Of a stretch of DNA of 64,000 nucleotides, positions 10,329 to 22,200 are shown one piece after another. Each line of letters begins with the position of its first letter. Positions within the stretch are counted from its first letter, which is position 1. Source of the stretch: Acephala macrosclerotiorum (Eukaryota; Ascomycota; Leotiomycetes; Helotiales; Mollisiaceae); assembly GCA_014904845.1 (NCBI GenBank), contig MU119437.1, positions 25,252 through 89,251 on the forward strand. Direction: 5' to 3'. The notes beneath the pieces are model-generated. The model was not told where the DNA came from and did not search any database. It worked only from the letters and a program-made list of their open reading frames with translations. The translations under genes and the position numbers were made by a program.

Positions 10329-13300
10329 CTACGGCCGCGCGGAAAATGGTTCATAGTGACAGTCAGTATCCGATTGTCCAGCATCAGCAAGGCAGTTCTG
10401 GGGTTTAGGCAAAGGGTTGTAGTTCCATTCGATGTCATCCATCCATGAAGAATCTCGAATGGGTACATTTATTTGTGTTGAAGGGGCAACCAGAGAGTTG
10501 TTCCCAGATGCTGGCGGAGGAGGGAGAAATTCTAGCCTGGCAGTTACAGGATCTTGTGAAGAGTTGTGAATTGAATGGAGTGGAAGTCTTTCTTGTTGTA
10601 GATGAGGGGCTGGGATACCGTCAGCTCCAAGCAATGAAGAATCAATATCTTCTTGCGAGCTATCGGGCTGTTGTAGGGACCATGGATTATTCTGACGTTG
10701 GTGTTGTACGGGAATTTTGTCGAAGTCAATTCCTTCCATGGAGCGACTGATTGGCACCCCAATAGTTGGCATCGCAGACGTTTCATACATATTGTCTGCT
10801 GTCAAACGGGCGTGCGATGACAGTTCCGTCTGTGTTGAGTAGCGAGAGACCATTGAGTTACTTTGGCAAGTGCAGGGGGTGATGCAACTGCAAAACTTCC
10901 CACTTGCATATCCAGAGTCGGAAGATCGGTTAGGATATAATTCGACCTGCATCACAAGAATATTGTCTTCGAACAAGGGATCTAGGATTCGAGATTCTGG
11001 CTGTGGGGGTGGCGCTTGCAAGACAGCGTCTAAAAAGTCAAGTCCTGGGTTGCTTATGATTCGAGGCTGCCTTGCTGGTTCGATAGATACGACACCTGAG
11101 CTCTCTTCAGGTGCTTCAAGCTTCTGGTTCTGGTGAGCTCTTTCATGAAAAGCACGAGCCGCTCGCTCAAGACAGGCCCGGAAAGTTGATTCAATATCGA
11201 AATTCTGCAGTGCCGATGGAGCGATCTTTTCCTCGACCTCATTAAGGAACAATCGAGGTACTTCTTCTCGAACGAAACTATCATAGTCGTGTAAGATTTG
11301 AGTGTTGGGCGAAACTGAGCCTTGCTCTACTGACAGTTGCTCCCTAGGAGCTTCGAAGTCTATACTCTGTCAGCGTTTACTTTACGCGCTATGTTGACTG
11401 AGAGCATACACGGTGTTGGTGGTACAGCCTTGTCGTGGAATAATATCCTCCAAATATCGTTCCACCTTGACTCATCACTCTGGTCAGGGTATCTTTTGGA
11501 TTTTGACTTCAGATTTCGCTCTTGATCCGAGCCGACTCCCTCAGGTGGTTTCCCCTCGACAGCCTCGCAAATGTCCGCTTTTGATAAATTTGAGTGAGCC
11601 TTCAGCAGTTTTGCAGACTCAAACACTTGCCAACATCTTCCGCAATGAGGTAGTGCCATGTGCTTTGTATAAAGGTGTGCCCTGTGCCGGTCAGAATTTT
11701 GCCAGGTGCAAATCCCTCTGGAAAACCTACTTGACCCGGGCAATGTTCTTCCAGGGATTAAGAGCACAAACTTTATAGTCGTTGACATTGTACTTTACAG
11801 AGTCATACTTTCGAAAGGGACATGCAAAGAATTTTTGCGTAAAGGATGCGTCCGTCTTTGGCCTCTTCCGCCGAGGCCGAGATCTCTCGTCATTCTCATC
11901 TGGTTCGTTGTTGTCATCATCACCACCCAGCCTCTTCTTCAGTTGAGATGGCAAGCTCGCCGAGTCTTTAGTCGGTCCAGAGGCAACCCGCATATCATTG
12001 ACAGAGGATGGAGACGATCCCGAACATTGGGTCTCGTTTGCTGCGAGTTGCTGGTTGTACACGGTCCAGAATTGATCCATGATGCGGTCTATCATTACTT
12101 GACGCATGGTCTCCAAAGTTGTAGAAGAGGAACTTTCTGTGCCAAAATGCTTTCCATTAGGTGACATGTAGCGTCCGTCGTTACACAACCCGTCGTAAAG
12201 GTCATATTCACTACTTGATGTGGCCAATTCAATACCGTCTTCTTCGAAATACTCGTCAATGCAAGAGTCCAGCTCATCGTCTCGCTGAGGCTGAACGGCC
12301 TCATTCGCGCTGATCACATCATCTCTTGGGTCGCATTGACGAGTCATAATCTCTGGTTCCGCGACAACTGTACCGGGTGGCGATGGAGGAGGGCTTGTTA
12401 TCGAAGCCTGCGCTTTACTTCGGTCGAGCTCTCGAATTGGTGATGGAAACCATGGTACCTGTATCTGGCGACATTCGAATTCCCCTAGTGGAGCCATGAC
12501 TTTGTCCTGTTTTGCCCAGCCGACTTCGGGTATCTTGAAGGCATCGAAACGGAAAAAAGTGTTCTGTATCTTGTTCTGAACGCTGAACTCTGCTGATGAC
12601 GCGGCATGGGATATTGTCGACGAGGTCAAGGCGGCAATATCGGCTCTGGATTCACCTCGATTGATAGGATGACTAGAGGAGTACGCTTGAGGTCTTTTCC
12701 GGCCCTTTGGGGGGTCTACGGACTCGGGGGTCCATTCTTCCGGCTGGAAGTTTGGGTTGTTGTAGTGTGCAACATTGTAGTGGCTATTCTTGAACGTACT
12801 CCTCGGCTGGAACAGCATAGGTACTTCCCACTCCGCATCTACTTTCCACTGATACCCGCTGGGTCGAAAACTGGAAGCGTAACCGCTGTCCGAACTGCCT
12901 CCAATTCCAATGCTTTGTTGTGCGCGTCTGTCTTCTGTGGTGTCTAGTCAGTTACTCGACTCCAAAGAATTCTCACTTATAGGCTTACCGTCTATAAACT
13001 CACTGGCCAATGCCCCTTTCACATTATAATCTACATTCTTCGTCGAACCTAAAGGTCCCAGTCCCAAATGCTCCAATTTCCATTTCCTACTCCCCCTAAT
13101 GTTGTGTCTCATCGACATGGCATGCAGGTCGAGCTCTTCTGAGCTCCTAAACCGAGTGGATCTCGGGCCTCCAACATCAAACTTGCAATCCTCGTGTTGG
13201 CAATACAAGACCTTGAGGTTTTGATGTTCGGTATGGGCGTGATCGAGCCAAAGCTTGGCACTTGAGAAGGTGTCCTTGGTCCTACAACCTTCCCAAATGC

Positions 13301-13652
13301 ACAAACGACTTTCCCAGCTTGATTGATCCTTATGTATCTCCCAACAATAAACAACCAAGTCATTGTAAGTAGCAAATTGTTTTGGTTTTGTCCCATCATC
13401 TGCAGTTGACAGATCCTCGCACATTTGACATAGTTTATCGTCGGAAATTAAAGGAGGCCGCCAGGAAGGTTGAGAGTCGTATTTCACCAAGTATTCAAGT
13501 GGGAATCGCCGAAGATCAAAGGACGCTCCTTGACGCTCTACCCGAAGTATCTGGTGTGTCTGGAGCAATGGCGAGGCTGACGCAATTGGGACTGGTAGAC
13601 GGGGTTCTAGGACAGACATCATTGCAACTATGATTATTGCCGTCGCCTTCAA
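10329..13652 (-). CDS. C2H2 zinc-finger protein (paralogue 2, reduced fingers)
   Basis: The model has four exons on the minus strand: 13652-12989, 12934-11731, 11681-11410 and 11359-10329 (about 1,056 aa). Donors are GTAAGC, GTAGGT and GTATGC, and all junctions keep frame. It is colinear with the gene at 1935-5801. Shared blocks include CIWEGCRTKDTFSSAKLWLDH near the N-terminus, FACPFRKY, AHLYTKHMALPHCGRCW, SRWNDIWRILF, and an FEAPREQ block followed by a C-terminal CSCITPCTC motif. It lacks most of the central fingers present in paralogue 1; an acidic, Ser/Pro-rich linker takes their place. Introns flanking the HCGRCW exon are at equivalent positions, confirming duplication. The function is probably nucleic-acid or protein binding, unproven. 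The start is uncertain: 13652, 13619 and an upstream leader exon are all possible. Confidence 0.72.
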
Positions 13653-13739
13653 TAATTAACGTGCTGAAATTGAAGCCGGAAGAACTGTCGTAGAACAATG
13701 GATGGGATTAAGATTAAGGTAGAATTTTGAGGTACGAAG

Positions 13740-13812
13740 AAAGGTGGCTTGCAGCAGATCGCTTACCATTGGTTGCTCCATGGTTCGCCTTTCTGGACAA
13801 CGCACAATCGTG
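13740..13812 (-). promoter_or_regulatory. CCAAT-containing upstream block, copy 2
   Basis: The counterpart of 5940-6015. On the minus strand it contains GCAACCAATGG flanked by GTGCGTTG and GCAAGCCAC at matching spacing. It lies roughly 100-160 bp upstream of the candidate starts of paralogue 2. Confidence 0.45.
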
Positions 13813-14375
13813 CAATTCTTCTATTGTGTCCCCTAATTATCATGGAATAGGCTTGATTCACCCGTCAAATCAGAGCTACTTGCTTAATTCGTCCGTAAGG
13901 CAATTGAGGGGATATATCAGATTGCGTTGTAACATTAAGAACAAATAAAACATAAGATTCGAGAGAGAAGTAGTGCAATTTTTGAAGAACACAGATACGT
14001 GGACGAAAAAGAATGCAGAAAAAAATGAGTACAAGAACGTCTTTTAGTGTTGGTCCAAGTCGCAGACGAGTAAGTAGGGTAAGTTGCGGCATTATTTACG
14101 ATGGTAAGTCGATGAAGTTGTGGTAGACGTTGCCAAGATCTCAAGGGTCTAAAGAACTCCAGTGTAGAAATTGCTTGTTTCGGTTTCTGTACTGGCATCA
14201 TCTGACTTTTGGCCCTTCACTACTCAATCACGAATTTAACCGACTTTCTATGATTCACGTGCCTCTCTCCCTCCGAATTCCCGGCTCAAGAACTCCCATC
14301 TTCCTAATCCACACTTGGCAATTCCCCCGACGAAAATCAAAAGCGATCTAGATTTCGCATATGGATATGCCTCGT
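13813..14375. other. Intergenic region
   Basis: Sequence between C2H2 paralogue 2 and the 3' end of the AspRS gene. Only short frames; nothing recognisable. Confidence 0.5.
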
Positions 14376-16218
14376 TTACGGGCTCAATCTCTTTGGCGTC
14401 CTAGGATAGTCGCAAACTAAGTGCACACTCGGCAGATTAAGGTACCAAGCAACAACTCTGTCCAACCCAATACCACCACCTCCGTGAGGAGGAACTCCAA
14501 CACTCCTGAATACATCAACGTACTCCTTGATACCTGGTTGATTGGGGTCAAGACCCTTTCTTCTGATCATCGCCTCTAGTTCATGCGGAAGATGCAGACG
14601 CTGACCACCAGAAAGAATTTCCTGTCCTCTCATCATGAAATCGTAGGCATTGGTAACCTCAGGATTTGCTGGGTCGGGCATGGCGTAGAATGGTCTTGCA
14701 GCGACAGGGAATTTATCGAGGACGTAAAAATCAGTGCCGTACTTCTTCCTGACTAGTGCACCAAGAGCTTTTTCCTGAGGGGTCGACATATCCTCATCAT
14801 CCTTGACATCCTTGAATTCGGGAGGTCCTTCGGCACGGAGGAGAGCTTGGCCTTCGGCGAAGGTGAGACGAACTTCATGACCATCCTTGGGGAGGAGGAA
14901 TTCTTCGGATGGGTAGATGGTTCGGATGAGTTCGATTTCCTCGCGGTAGTTTTCGCTGAGACCTTTGAAGATGTGGAGGAGGACGCCTTCGAGCACGTGC
15001 ATGACTTCGTGGTAATGCTCTTCGATTTCCATTTCCAGATCAAGACCAATAAACTATCCCATGTTAGCTGTGATGTCGAAGGAAGAGAAGAAGAGTGGAC
15101 GTGCTTCGGTCATATGTCTTGGGGTGTTGGAGTTCTCGGCTCTGAAAACGGGACCAACACAATAAACACGCTTTCGTCCACCTGCAATCTCGAATTGCTT
15201 GTAGAATTGGGGCGATTGTGCCAAGAAGGCCTCCTTCTCGAAATATGGAAGCTTGAAAACATTGGCTCCTCCTTCAGAGGCTGCACCAATCAAACTCGGA
15301 GGGTGGAATTTCTTGAATCGATGTGCTCTCAGGTATTCGCAGAACAAATCCTCGACCGCAATTCGAATATCGGCAATGGCTTGGCTCACAGGGGCTCGCT
15401 TGTGCATCGCTGGGTTGTTGAGATGTGTAGCCAAGCTGGCAACCGGTGTGCCTTCGTTGATGCTGAGTCCTTTAAAGAGTTAATTGCTGCTCATATCAAC
15501 ATCCTGCAGAAGAAAACATACCTTCGACAGCTGTCGCAACACTCGCAGTCTCACTCTTTTCCTCTTCCTCCGCCAAACTGCCAACTGCTCTGCTCGCAGC
15601 GCCCAATCCCAGACCTAACACCTCCGGAGCAGTTGCAACCAGGTAGCACTTTACCAAATGCAACTCATACCCACTAACCTTCGTACTCTTCACCGGCTCC
15701 AACGGCTTCTGTACGGTCGCCTCAACAGCCACAAAACTCTCGAGCTTTAGCCCTCCAATCCACTTCACCATTTGCTTGCTCACAGGCTTCCCCTCAGCAC
15801 TCGCAGACACAACACCCTGAATCGTCCAATTTCCCTCCTCTCTCAGCTCCACAAACGCCATCTTCGCACCCTGCATTCTAGCATTCTGTATCCAAGCCCT
15901 AAGTTTCACTGTCTTTCCCAAATGTTCCTCCCCAATATTCCTGAGATTGACTCGTTCTGCGGGAATCGTGGTAGTGGGTGTGATATCGCCGTAATTTTCT
16001 TTCGCGAGGTCTTCGGAGGGGCCTGAGCTGGAGGCTGCTTGTTGGGCTTCTCGCTCTGCTGCTTTGCGGGCTTTCTCGGCTTCTTTCTTGGCTTTAGCTT
16101 CTGCTTTCTTTGCTCCTTTCTTGGATGTTGTCTCTGCACCCTCTGCGGTGCTAGCTCCTGATGCTGGGTTCAGGGCGGGGTCGGTGGGAATGGTTGTTTC
16201 TTTTGGTGGTTCTGCCAT
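14376..16218 (-). CDS. DPS1: Aspartyl-tRNA synthetase, cytoplasmic
   Basis: The model has three exons: 16218-15522, 15469-15105 and 15053-14376 (579 aa). The enzyme charges tRNA-Asp with aspartate using ATP. Residues 1-75 form a Lys/Ala/Glu-rich extension (KKGAKKAEAKAKKEAEKA) typical of eukaryotic cytosolic AspRS and linked to tRNA binding. An OB-fold anticodon-binding domain follows (VKLRAWIQNARMQGAKMAFVELRE). The class II core shows GPVFRAENSNTPRHMTEF (motif 2) and GGGIGLDRVVAWYL (motif 3), and the protein ends PRTPKRLSP. Length agrees with fungal orthologues. Intron 1 (15470-15520) is canonical. Intron 2 (15054-15104) starts with GC instead of GT, and is required to restore HMTEFIGLDLEM. 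The upstream frames and Lys-rich start support the ATG at 16218. Confidence 0.95.
15054..15104 (-). other. GC-AG intron in the AspRS gene
   Basis: On the minus strand this 51-nt segment begins GCACGT and ends GGATAG, with a good CTAAC branch point about 10 nt before the acceptor. Removing it joins ...RHMTE to FIGLDLEM, the conserved class II motif 2 sequence. If retained, the in-frame TAG at its last three bases would terminate translation. No GT donor nearby gives an open joined frame. Confidence 0.85.
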
Positions 16219-17290
16219 GCTGGGCGATTGTCAATTGAGACTTTTGATATGTGTTGTTTCTAGAGCGGGAGGAAGGAGGAGAGTGTTGGCACAGGAGGAG
16301 AGGTTTATGTAGTCGAGCGACAACGTGGTGGGGTGGAGTCATGTTGTTTTTGCCAGGAGTCAATCGGCGAAATCTACGCTAAGGCCGCTAGCGGGTTTAA
16401 GCGATTTCTACCCCTCCAACGAGGCTGACAAGGCTGAGAGTTTCAAAAATTATACCTGTCTTTTGGTAGTAGATACATATTTCAGGAAGAGCTTTTTTAT
16501 CTAGCTTGTTTTTCAGCGATTATTGGTTCGTGTTTAAAATTTCATTTCAAAATTGATAATTGCAGATTGTCGTCGAAGATTTCTGGAAGGGGTGTTGCAT
16601 CCAAGGTCCCGAAGAATCACACCACCTTCGAGCTTGTGCAAGTCTCATTCCGAAGTCATGATACTCGCAAAGACTTCCAATTCCTTCATATTCCTATCAG
16701 GATTACGAGCAATCGGGAGTCATATAGCCGCGTTAGGTGACTGTTTGTAATCGAGCTAGAGGGAAAAGGTTTCAGGCTGTCGCCTACCGACAAGTTATCG
16801 TCGGTCTGTCGGTCGACAAGATGTATTAGATATTTAGATGTGGAACTTTTGACTTTTACATGACTTCGGACGGCCATTCTACCGATCTTTCTGTTCAAGA
16901 AGTATGTCTATACCTAGAACGCCTCGTGAGCTTGCTGCTCCTTGCCAGATCATGCGCTCACCGATATCGGCTCTAGCACACGCCGCACATCCCAAAAGAT
17001 TGTCATTTGAATTTGTGCCTCACAAGAAGATAAAGCGAAACTAGACATTGGTCTACCAAGATGTGGTTCAGCTTTCACCGAAACACGTGGAAACTACCAG
17101 GGATGAGAATCCTAAGCGAGGTGTGGATGATCGCCCTTCAAATGCAGGCCCTGGTCGAGGGCGTTCCAGTAACATGTTCCTCTTTACCGCCGCTAGATAT
17201 ATACTTCATGAACTCCTCCGTGTTTTCAGTTCCGAATTCCCATAGTTGTTCTGGAATTCCCTTGAAACATACGACCTCTACGCCCTTACC
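16219..17290. other. Divergent promoter region (AspRS / Clr5 gene)
   Basis: About 1.07 kb between divergently oriented genes. The part nearest AspRS (16219-16330) is probably its 5' UTR. No long frame, RNA gene or repeat was recognised. Confidence 0.5.
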
Positions 17291-17707
17291 ATGAATGATA
17301 CGGCATCACCCCAAACTGCGAAGAGAGAGAGCCTCGAATCTCTTCGCCAAAGATTCCAGCAAGTCCCCAAGAAGAAGAATTGGAATCTTCATAAAGACTC
17401 TATGCATCGTTTGTATGTCACTGAACGTCAAACTTTAAATCGGACCATGGAGATCATGAAACAAAGGTTTGGTTTTGTCGCATCGTGAGTTTCTCGAATC
17501 TTGAAATTAGGCTTCATTCTCGACGTAAGAGTGGTAGTAATGAGCTCCACTTGCAGAGTCCGCGCTTATAAGCTGCATTTCGATGAATGGGGCTTGGAGA
17601 AGAACTTGACAGACAAGCGATACAGGAAGCGAATATTGGCTAGAGAAAGAGAAAGAGCACGAGCACAGAAGCAAGAGAAAGAGAGCAAGGCAACATGTGA
17701 ACTATAG
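17291..17707 (+). CDS. Small Clr5-domain protein
   Basis: Two exons, 17291-17484 and 17557-17707, are separated by a 72-nt GTGAGT...TTGCAG intron and give 114 aa. The body matches the Clr5 domain: KKNWNLHKDSMHRLYVTE, then TLNRTMEIMKQRFGFVAS, then across the intron YKLHFDEWGLEKN. This domain is common at the N-terminus of fungal proteins related to fission yeast Clr5, a heterochromatin silencing factor, and is presumed to act in the nucleus. A basic, coiled, RERERARAQKQEKE tail ends at TAG. Beyond that TAG the same frame stays open for 28 codons (LERTQYQVSDTGPDKENAQG...), so the protein may be a truncated version of a longer one. Most Clr5 proteins are far longer. Confidence 0.75.
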
Positions 17708-18090
17708 TTAGAAAGGACCCAATATCAGGTCTCTGACACCGGCCCTGACAAAGAGAATGCTCAGGGGGTAGCAGAAAATGATGTGCAGAAATGATTAATG
17801 CAGGCTCTTTTGCAGCTTGGGATGCGGTCCCTCCACAGTTACCTCATTCCGACTGCCCGATCATGTACTCTCTGTGCCCCAGATTACCACAGTAGACTGA
17901 AAAGCATAAGAAGAGCCATTCCCCCACTGTGATTCTGAAGAGCTTCTCGCAATTTTCTCCATAGAACAACGCACCTGCTACTCCACACCGCCAGTTTGCT
18001 GTGTAACCTTCGCCCTTTTTGCACCCCTTCGATGCCCCTTCGCCCTCTCGCTTCGCACACCGACACAGCCATTCGCTATTGGTCATCATC

Positions 18091-18622
18091 ATGAACAACG
18101 CAACAACGCCCAATACCAGTGTGCAGGGTTCAGACATAGCCTCTGACCTCCCTGCCGCTGAAGGGTAAGTTTTTTTTTTCTGTGCTGACTGTGCGTTGCA
18201 CATACAGTAATGCAACAGCCGTGTCCCAAGCAGGCACAGGACAGGGGTTCCCCACATTTGGACATCAGCAGGTCGGCCCCCAAACGGTCTTCTATCCTAC
18301 CACTGGCACCCAAACATTCCAGACCAACATCGCCAACGCCTCAACCCTTTCCACCTTCGGCACTAACCAAGTTGCAACTACCACCGCCTCCAACGCCGTA
18401 GCACCAGTCGCTGCCCACAACACAGCACCAACCCTCCACGCCTGCAACATCTGCCCCAACACCTTCAAGCGTGCCGGAGACCTTCGACGTCACTACAAAA
18501 AGCACTTTCCCTCCCAATACATCTACGACTGCCATGTCATCGGCTGCGACCGTGTTGGTACCAATGGCTTCTATCGCAAGGACAAGTTGGCTCATCATTT
18601 GAAGAAGGCTCATGGTCTTTGA
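18091..18622 (+). CDS. Small two-finger C2H2 protein
   Basis: Two exons, 18091-18164 and 18208-18622, flank a 43-nt intron with a GTAAGT donor, a poly-T tract, a CTGAC branch site and a TACAG acceptor. The product is 162 aa. Residues 1-95 are Thr/Ser/Asn/Gly-rich and probably disordered. A classical finger follows, HACNICPNTFKRAGDLRRH, with C-x2-C and H-x4-H spacing. A second, longer one follows, YDCHVIGCDR...YRKDKLAHHLKKAH, with C-x4-C. The protein stops almost directly after the second finger. The pattern resembles many short fungal C2H2 proteins and suggests DNA binding. Specific targets are unknown. Confidence 0.82.
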
Positions 18623-19243
18623 GGAGGTCTTGTGCTTCGTTCGGGACTTGCTTTCCGGCAATGGACTGGTATATGGGATGTTCGGAATCTTTATTTATGA
18701 TCGATGTTGGAGATGAACAAGGATGCGGTGATGTGGGTGGGCGTACTTTTTGATTGTCTTTGTGTTTTGCACTTGCTTGTAGTCGCTCGTTTAGCTAGGA
18801 ATTGAATGCTTTGACAGCCTGAATAACATGGTCTTATCTTCGAGCTTGAGGGGGAAGCTAAACTTCTTCCAAAGGCATGCCGTCGATCACATGAACATCA
18901 TGAGCGCTAAAAAGAGTATCTCTGATCTTACAATAGCATTAATCATTACCGCAAAGAAAAGCTCTCGGAGGTAGCTAACCATCCCAAGAGCCATATTAGC
19001 TCAGTATTCATCGCTCACCCTAACGCCAAAACCCCATTCCACGCAATGCATCTTGAAAATCAAACACTCGCATCGCAGAAAACCATCTTACCCTCCTATA
19101 GGCCGTGAGATTTGTATGCACCAAACCCCTTTCCATGATCCATTCCATAGCAACGCACCCTTGAAGCATTCTAAACACCTCTTTGTGCGCCACGCTTGAA
19201 CCGAATTATGATTGATGAGCAATTGTTATATGCAAGCAGAAAT
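18623..19243. other. Intergenic region between convergent genes
   Basis: About 620 bp between the C2H2 gene and the 3' end of KOG1. Expected to hold two 3' UTRs. Nothing else recognised. Confidence 0.5.
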
Positions 19244-22200
19244 TTAGAGTTCGAAACCGGTCTTCTTTTCCGCACATGTGAAGAGATTGATGTGGTTGTC
19301 GCCACGGGCTGCGCAAGCGAGCATCATTCGGTGGGGGTGGAATGCTGTTGCGGAGATGGGGGATTGTCGAGCTTGGTGGAGGAAGCTGGAGTATGGTTCG
19401 ACGCGAGACAATTCCTTGCCGTCGAAGTTAAAGACCTTGACTGTATGGGCGCCAGTGCCACTAGAATGTATTAGCTGACTTCCTTCAAGTTTTGGGTAAA
19501 AGTGGAAACCTACACAGCGAACACAGGAAGATGCTCGTGGGTGCTGGCCGTGTAACATTTCTGGTTAGTCGCACGAATCGTCTTCAATGGCTTCTCCATA
19601 CGGATATCCCACAGCTTCACCCTGCCGTCTATGTTGGCAGACATGAGCTCTCTCTGGCCACCACGTTGCATATGGACGCTTTTGACCCATTGCCTGCTAT
19701 GTTCATCTTTCCACTTCATGACCATCGATTCCGAAGGTCTATTGCGAGCATCGTAGACTCGAATAGCGCCGTCCCCAAAACCAGCAACGAAAACGTTGCC
19801 AGTCATCTGGTCTGAGGTCAGAGAGGTGATGCAAGATCCAGACCGAGCATTGATGTCGACTACACAAAGTTCTGGGGCTGCAGCCCAGACTCGAATGACC
19901 TTGACATCTCCTGCGACCAGGAGTTTCCCGTTGACTTGTTGCCAGTCAAAGACCATGCCGGCGTTGTGATTGCTCGGTACAAGGTGGGTTAATGCTCGCC
20001 AAGCCGATGCAACTTCGATCTTCTTGTCGGAATCGTAGTTTCTGTAGATCCTGACAACACCATCAGACGAACCAGTCAGTAAGAATGCCTGATCGTCTTC
20101 GTTGATGAACTGCATGTCGCTGATTTTCGTTCCTTCCGGGTTACCATTCGAGAAACGAGCCAACCTATCTTGCTTCTTCCAATCCCAGACGCAGATAGTA
20201 TCCCTGTCGTCTGATACGGCTAGATGATCCTCAAATTGATGGAAGATCATTTTTGAAGGCTGACTTTGATTGTTGAAGAATCCAGCTGGTGTCGTCCACT
20301 TACCACTGCCTGCAATCTCCTTCTGTGGTTGAGTTTCACGCAAAATACCTTCATTCCGAGAGCGTCGCCATAAGCGTTCGTTGTAATCTGTGCTACCTGG
20401 CTCCTCGGCCTCATTGGGCTTCATTTGCGGCTCTCGGAAGTATTCTGACCTATAAATTAGTCTATGTATTTCTTGAATACCTGAGTAATCCTCATGAGAC
20501 TTGAAAGAAGCCTGTATTCTAAAAAAATAAAAAGACTGACCAATTGACCACTCAAAGAAGGTACTCTCTAGGGGAATAGCAGGCGGGATCGACATATCTC
20601 GGGCTTGGAATTCTCCAGACACTGGCTCCTTGGCTGCATGGTACATACCTGGGGTCGTCGCAACTTCGGTTTGCTCAGGAGGTGCACTGAAATCCTGAGG
20701 AAGTCTGCCCCGTGGGTGAAGAGGGCTTCGCTGCGGAAGGGGAGACTTTGGACCAGTTCTGCCCACAGTATTTTCCGGAGAACTCTCAGCACTGGAGCTG
20801 CCACCAAAAGGAGCAAGTGAGGTGAACAGATAGCTAGCTGTGCGTTTGAGAAGGCCAGCTTGCGTAGGCGGTGTTGCATTCATAGAATCTTGACGTGTTG
20901 GTGTACTTGGTCGCTGATTTGACACGTCTTGAGTAGTAGTTGCTGGTCTTGTAGACAGCCGGCTGATCTCATCCATAGCCTTTTGTGCATATCGTCCAAT
21001 CTCAGATTGAAGTAGGGCGGTATGCACGTAGTCTACAATAATCGCTGCGTTTCGTTGAACTTCGGGATGTGGATCAATCGTCATGATCAATACGTGTTTC
21101 CACACTGCTGCGAAGATAGAATTGTGAGCAAGACCATACGCTGAGGGCTTGATGTACCCTTCCGCGTCTCTGTTCTTCATTCCTGCGTAGTGCAAGCCCA
21201 TCTTATGGTCCTTGCCATCATCGAGAGGCGGAGACAGCAGGTACTCCTTTTCCTCCTGGAATTGCTCATAAGCAGCAACGAAGATTTTGTTTTCGTAGCG
21301 CTGGATGAATTTAGAGAAGTACACAAGGAGTTCTTTGCGAACCATTGCGTTTCCATCGTTGGTCATTTCTAAGACGGTCCACGTGATTTTCTCCTCGGTG
21401 CGAGCGATTTCATCTGTCAAGTCGGCAATTCCGAGGAAAGTAGTAAGGGCATAGAGCATTGCCGCCCGAACCTCACAGCACACATCGCGGGCTAAGAGCG
21501 CAAGCTTTTCAGGCGCATTCTCGCGAATACCTCGCCATTTGGCCTCAGCCAGGTCTTTCCAAAGTTGGCTGATGCAGAGACAGGCCCATTGGCGAAGTAG
21601 AGGGTTATCGCCGTTCTGGAGATGGACCAGGCAGTAACTCATAATCTCGGACTGGTTGCAGACAGTCTGTCCTTGCTTGTAGCCATCGCATAGCCTAGCA
21701 AGAATGAACGCGCACATGGCTTTGTGCTCTAGACTATCAACAACCGGTAGGCCTTCGGTCGGCTTCAAGATGGCTGCGAAATACATATAGCCACTGTCCC
21801 TAATTTTGAGACCCTCACTGTCAGCTTAATACCAACTAGTTCTACAAAGATAGCTCGGATATATAATAGACGCAAAGGAATCGAAGTAGTAAGAATCTAG
21901 ACGAAATGCAATAATCGAAAGGGGGACTCACTTTAGTAGATCGGTTTGGCATGTAATATCAACAGCAAGAACACGGGTCCAGATGAAGACCATGACTGGC
22001 TTCAGCTCGGCGGCGGCGGACTGGAGTAACTTCAGGACATATGGGAAAATACCAATGCTTAAAGCAAGGTTTACGGCCCAAGGACCCATGTCAAGGAATT
22101 TCCCCAAGAGAATTAAAGCTCGAACTCGGTGTTGCTGACTCAGGAGGACTTGAAGAACGACTGGGAGCTGATCCGGAGGTTTCTGGGTGACTGCGCCTTG

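Noticed and set aside
14847..15677. 276-codon plus-strand frame
   Set aside because: Antisense to AspRS exons; it arises from codon bias of the real gene and crosses its introns.
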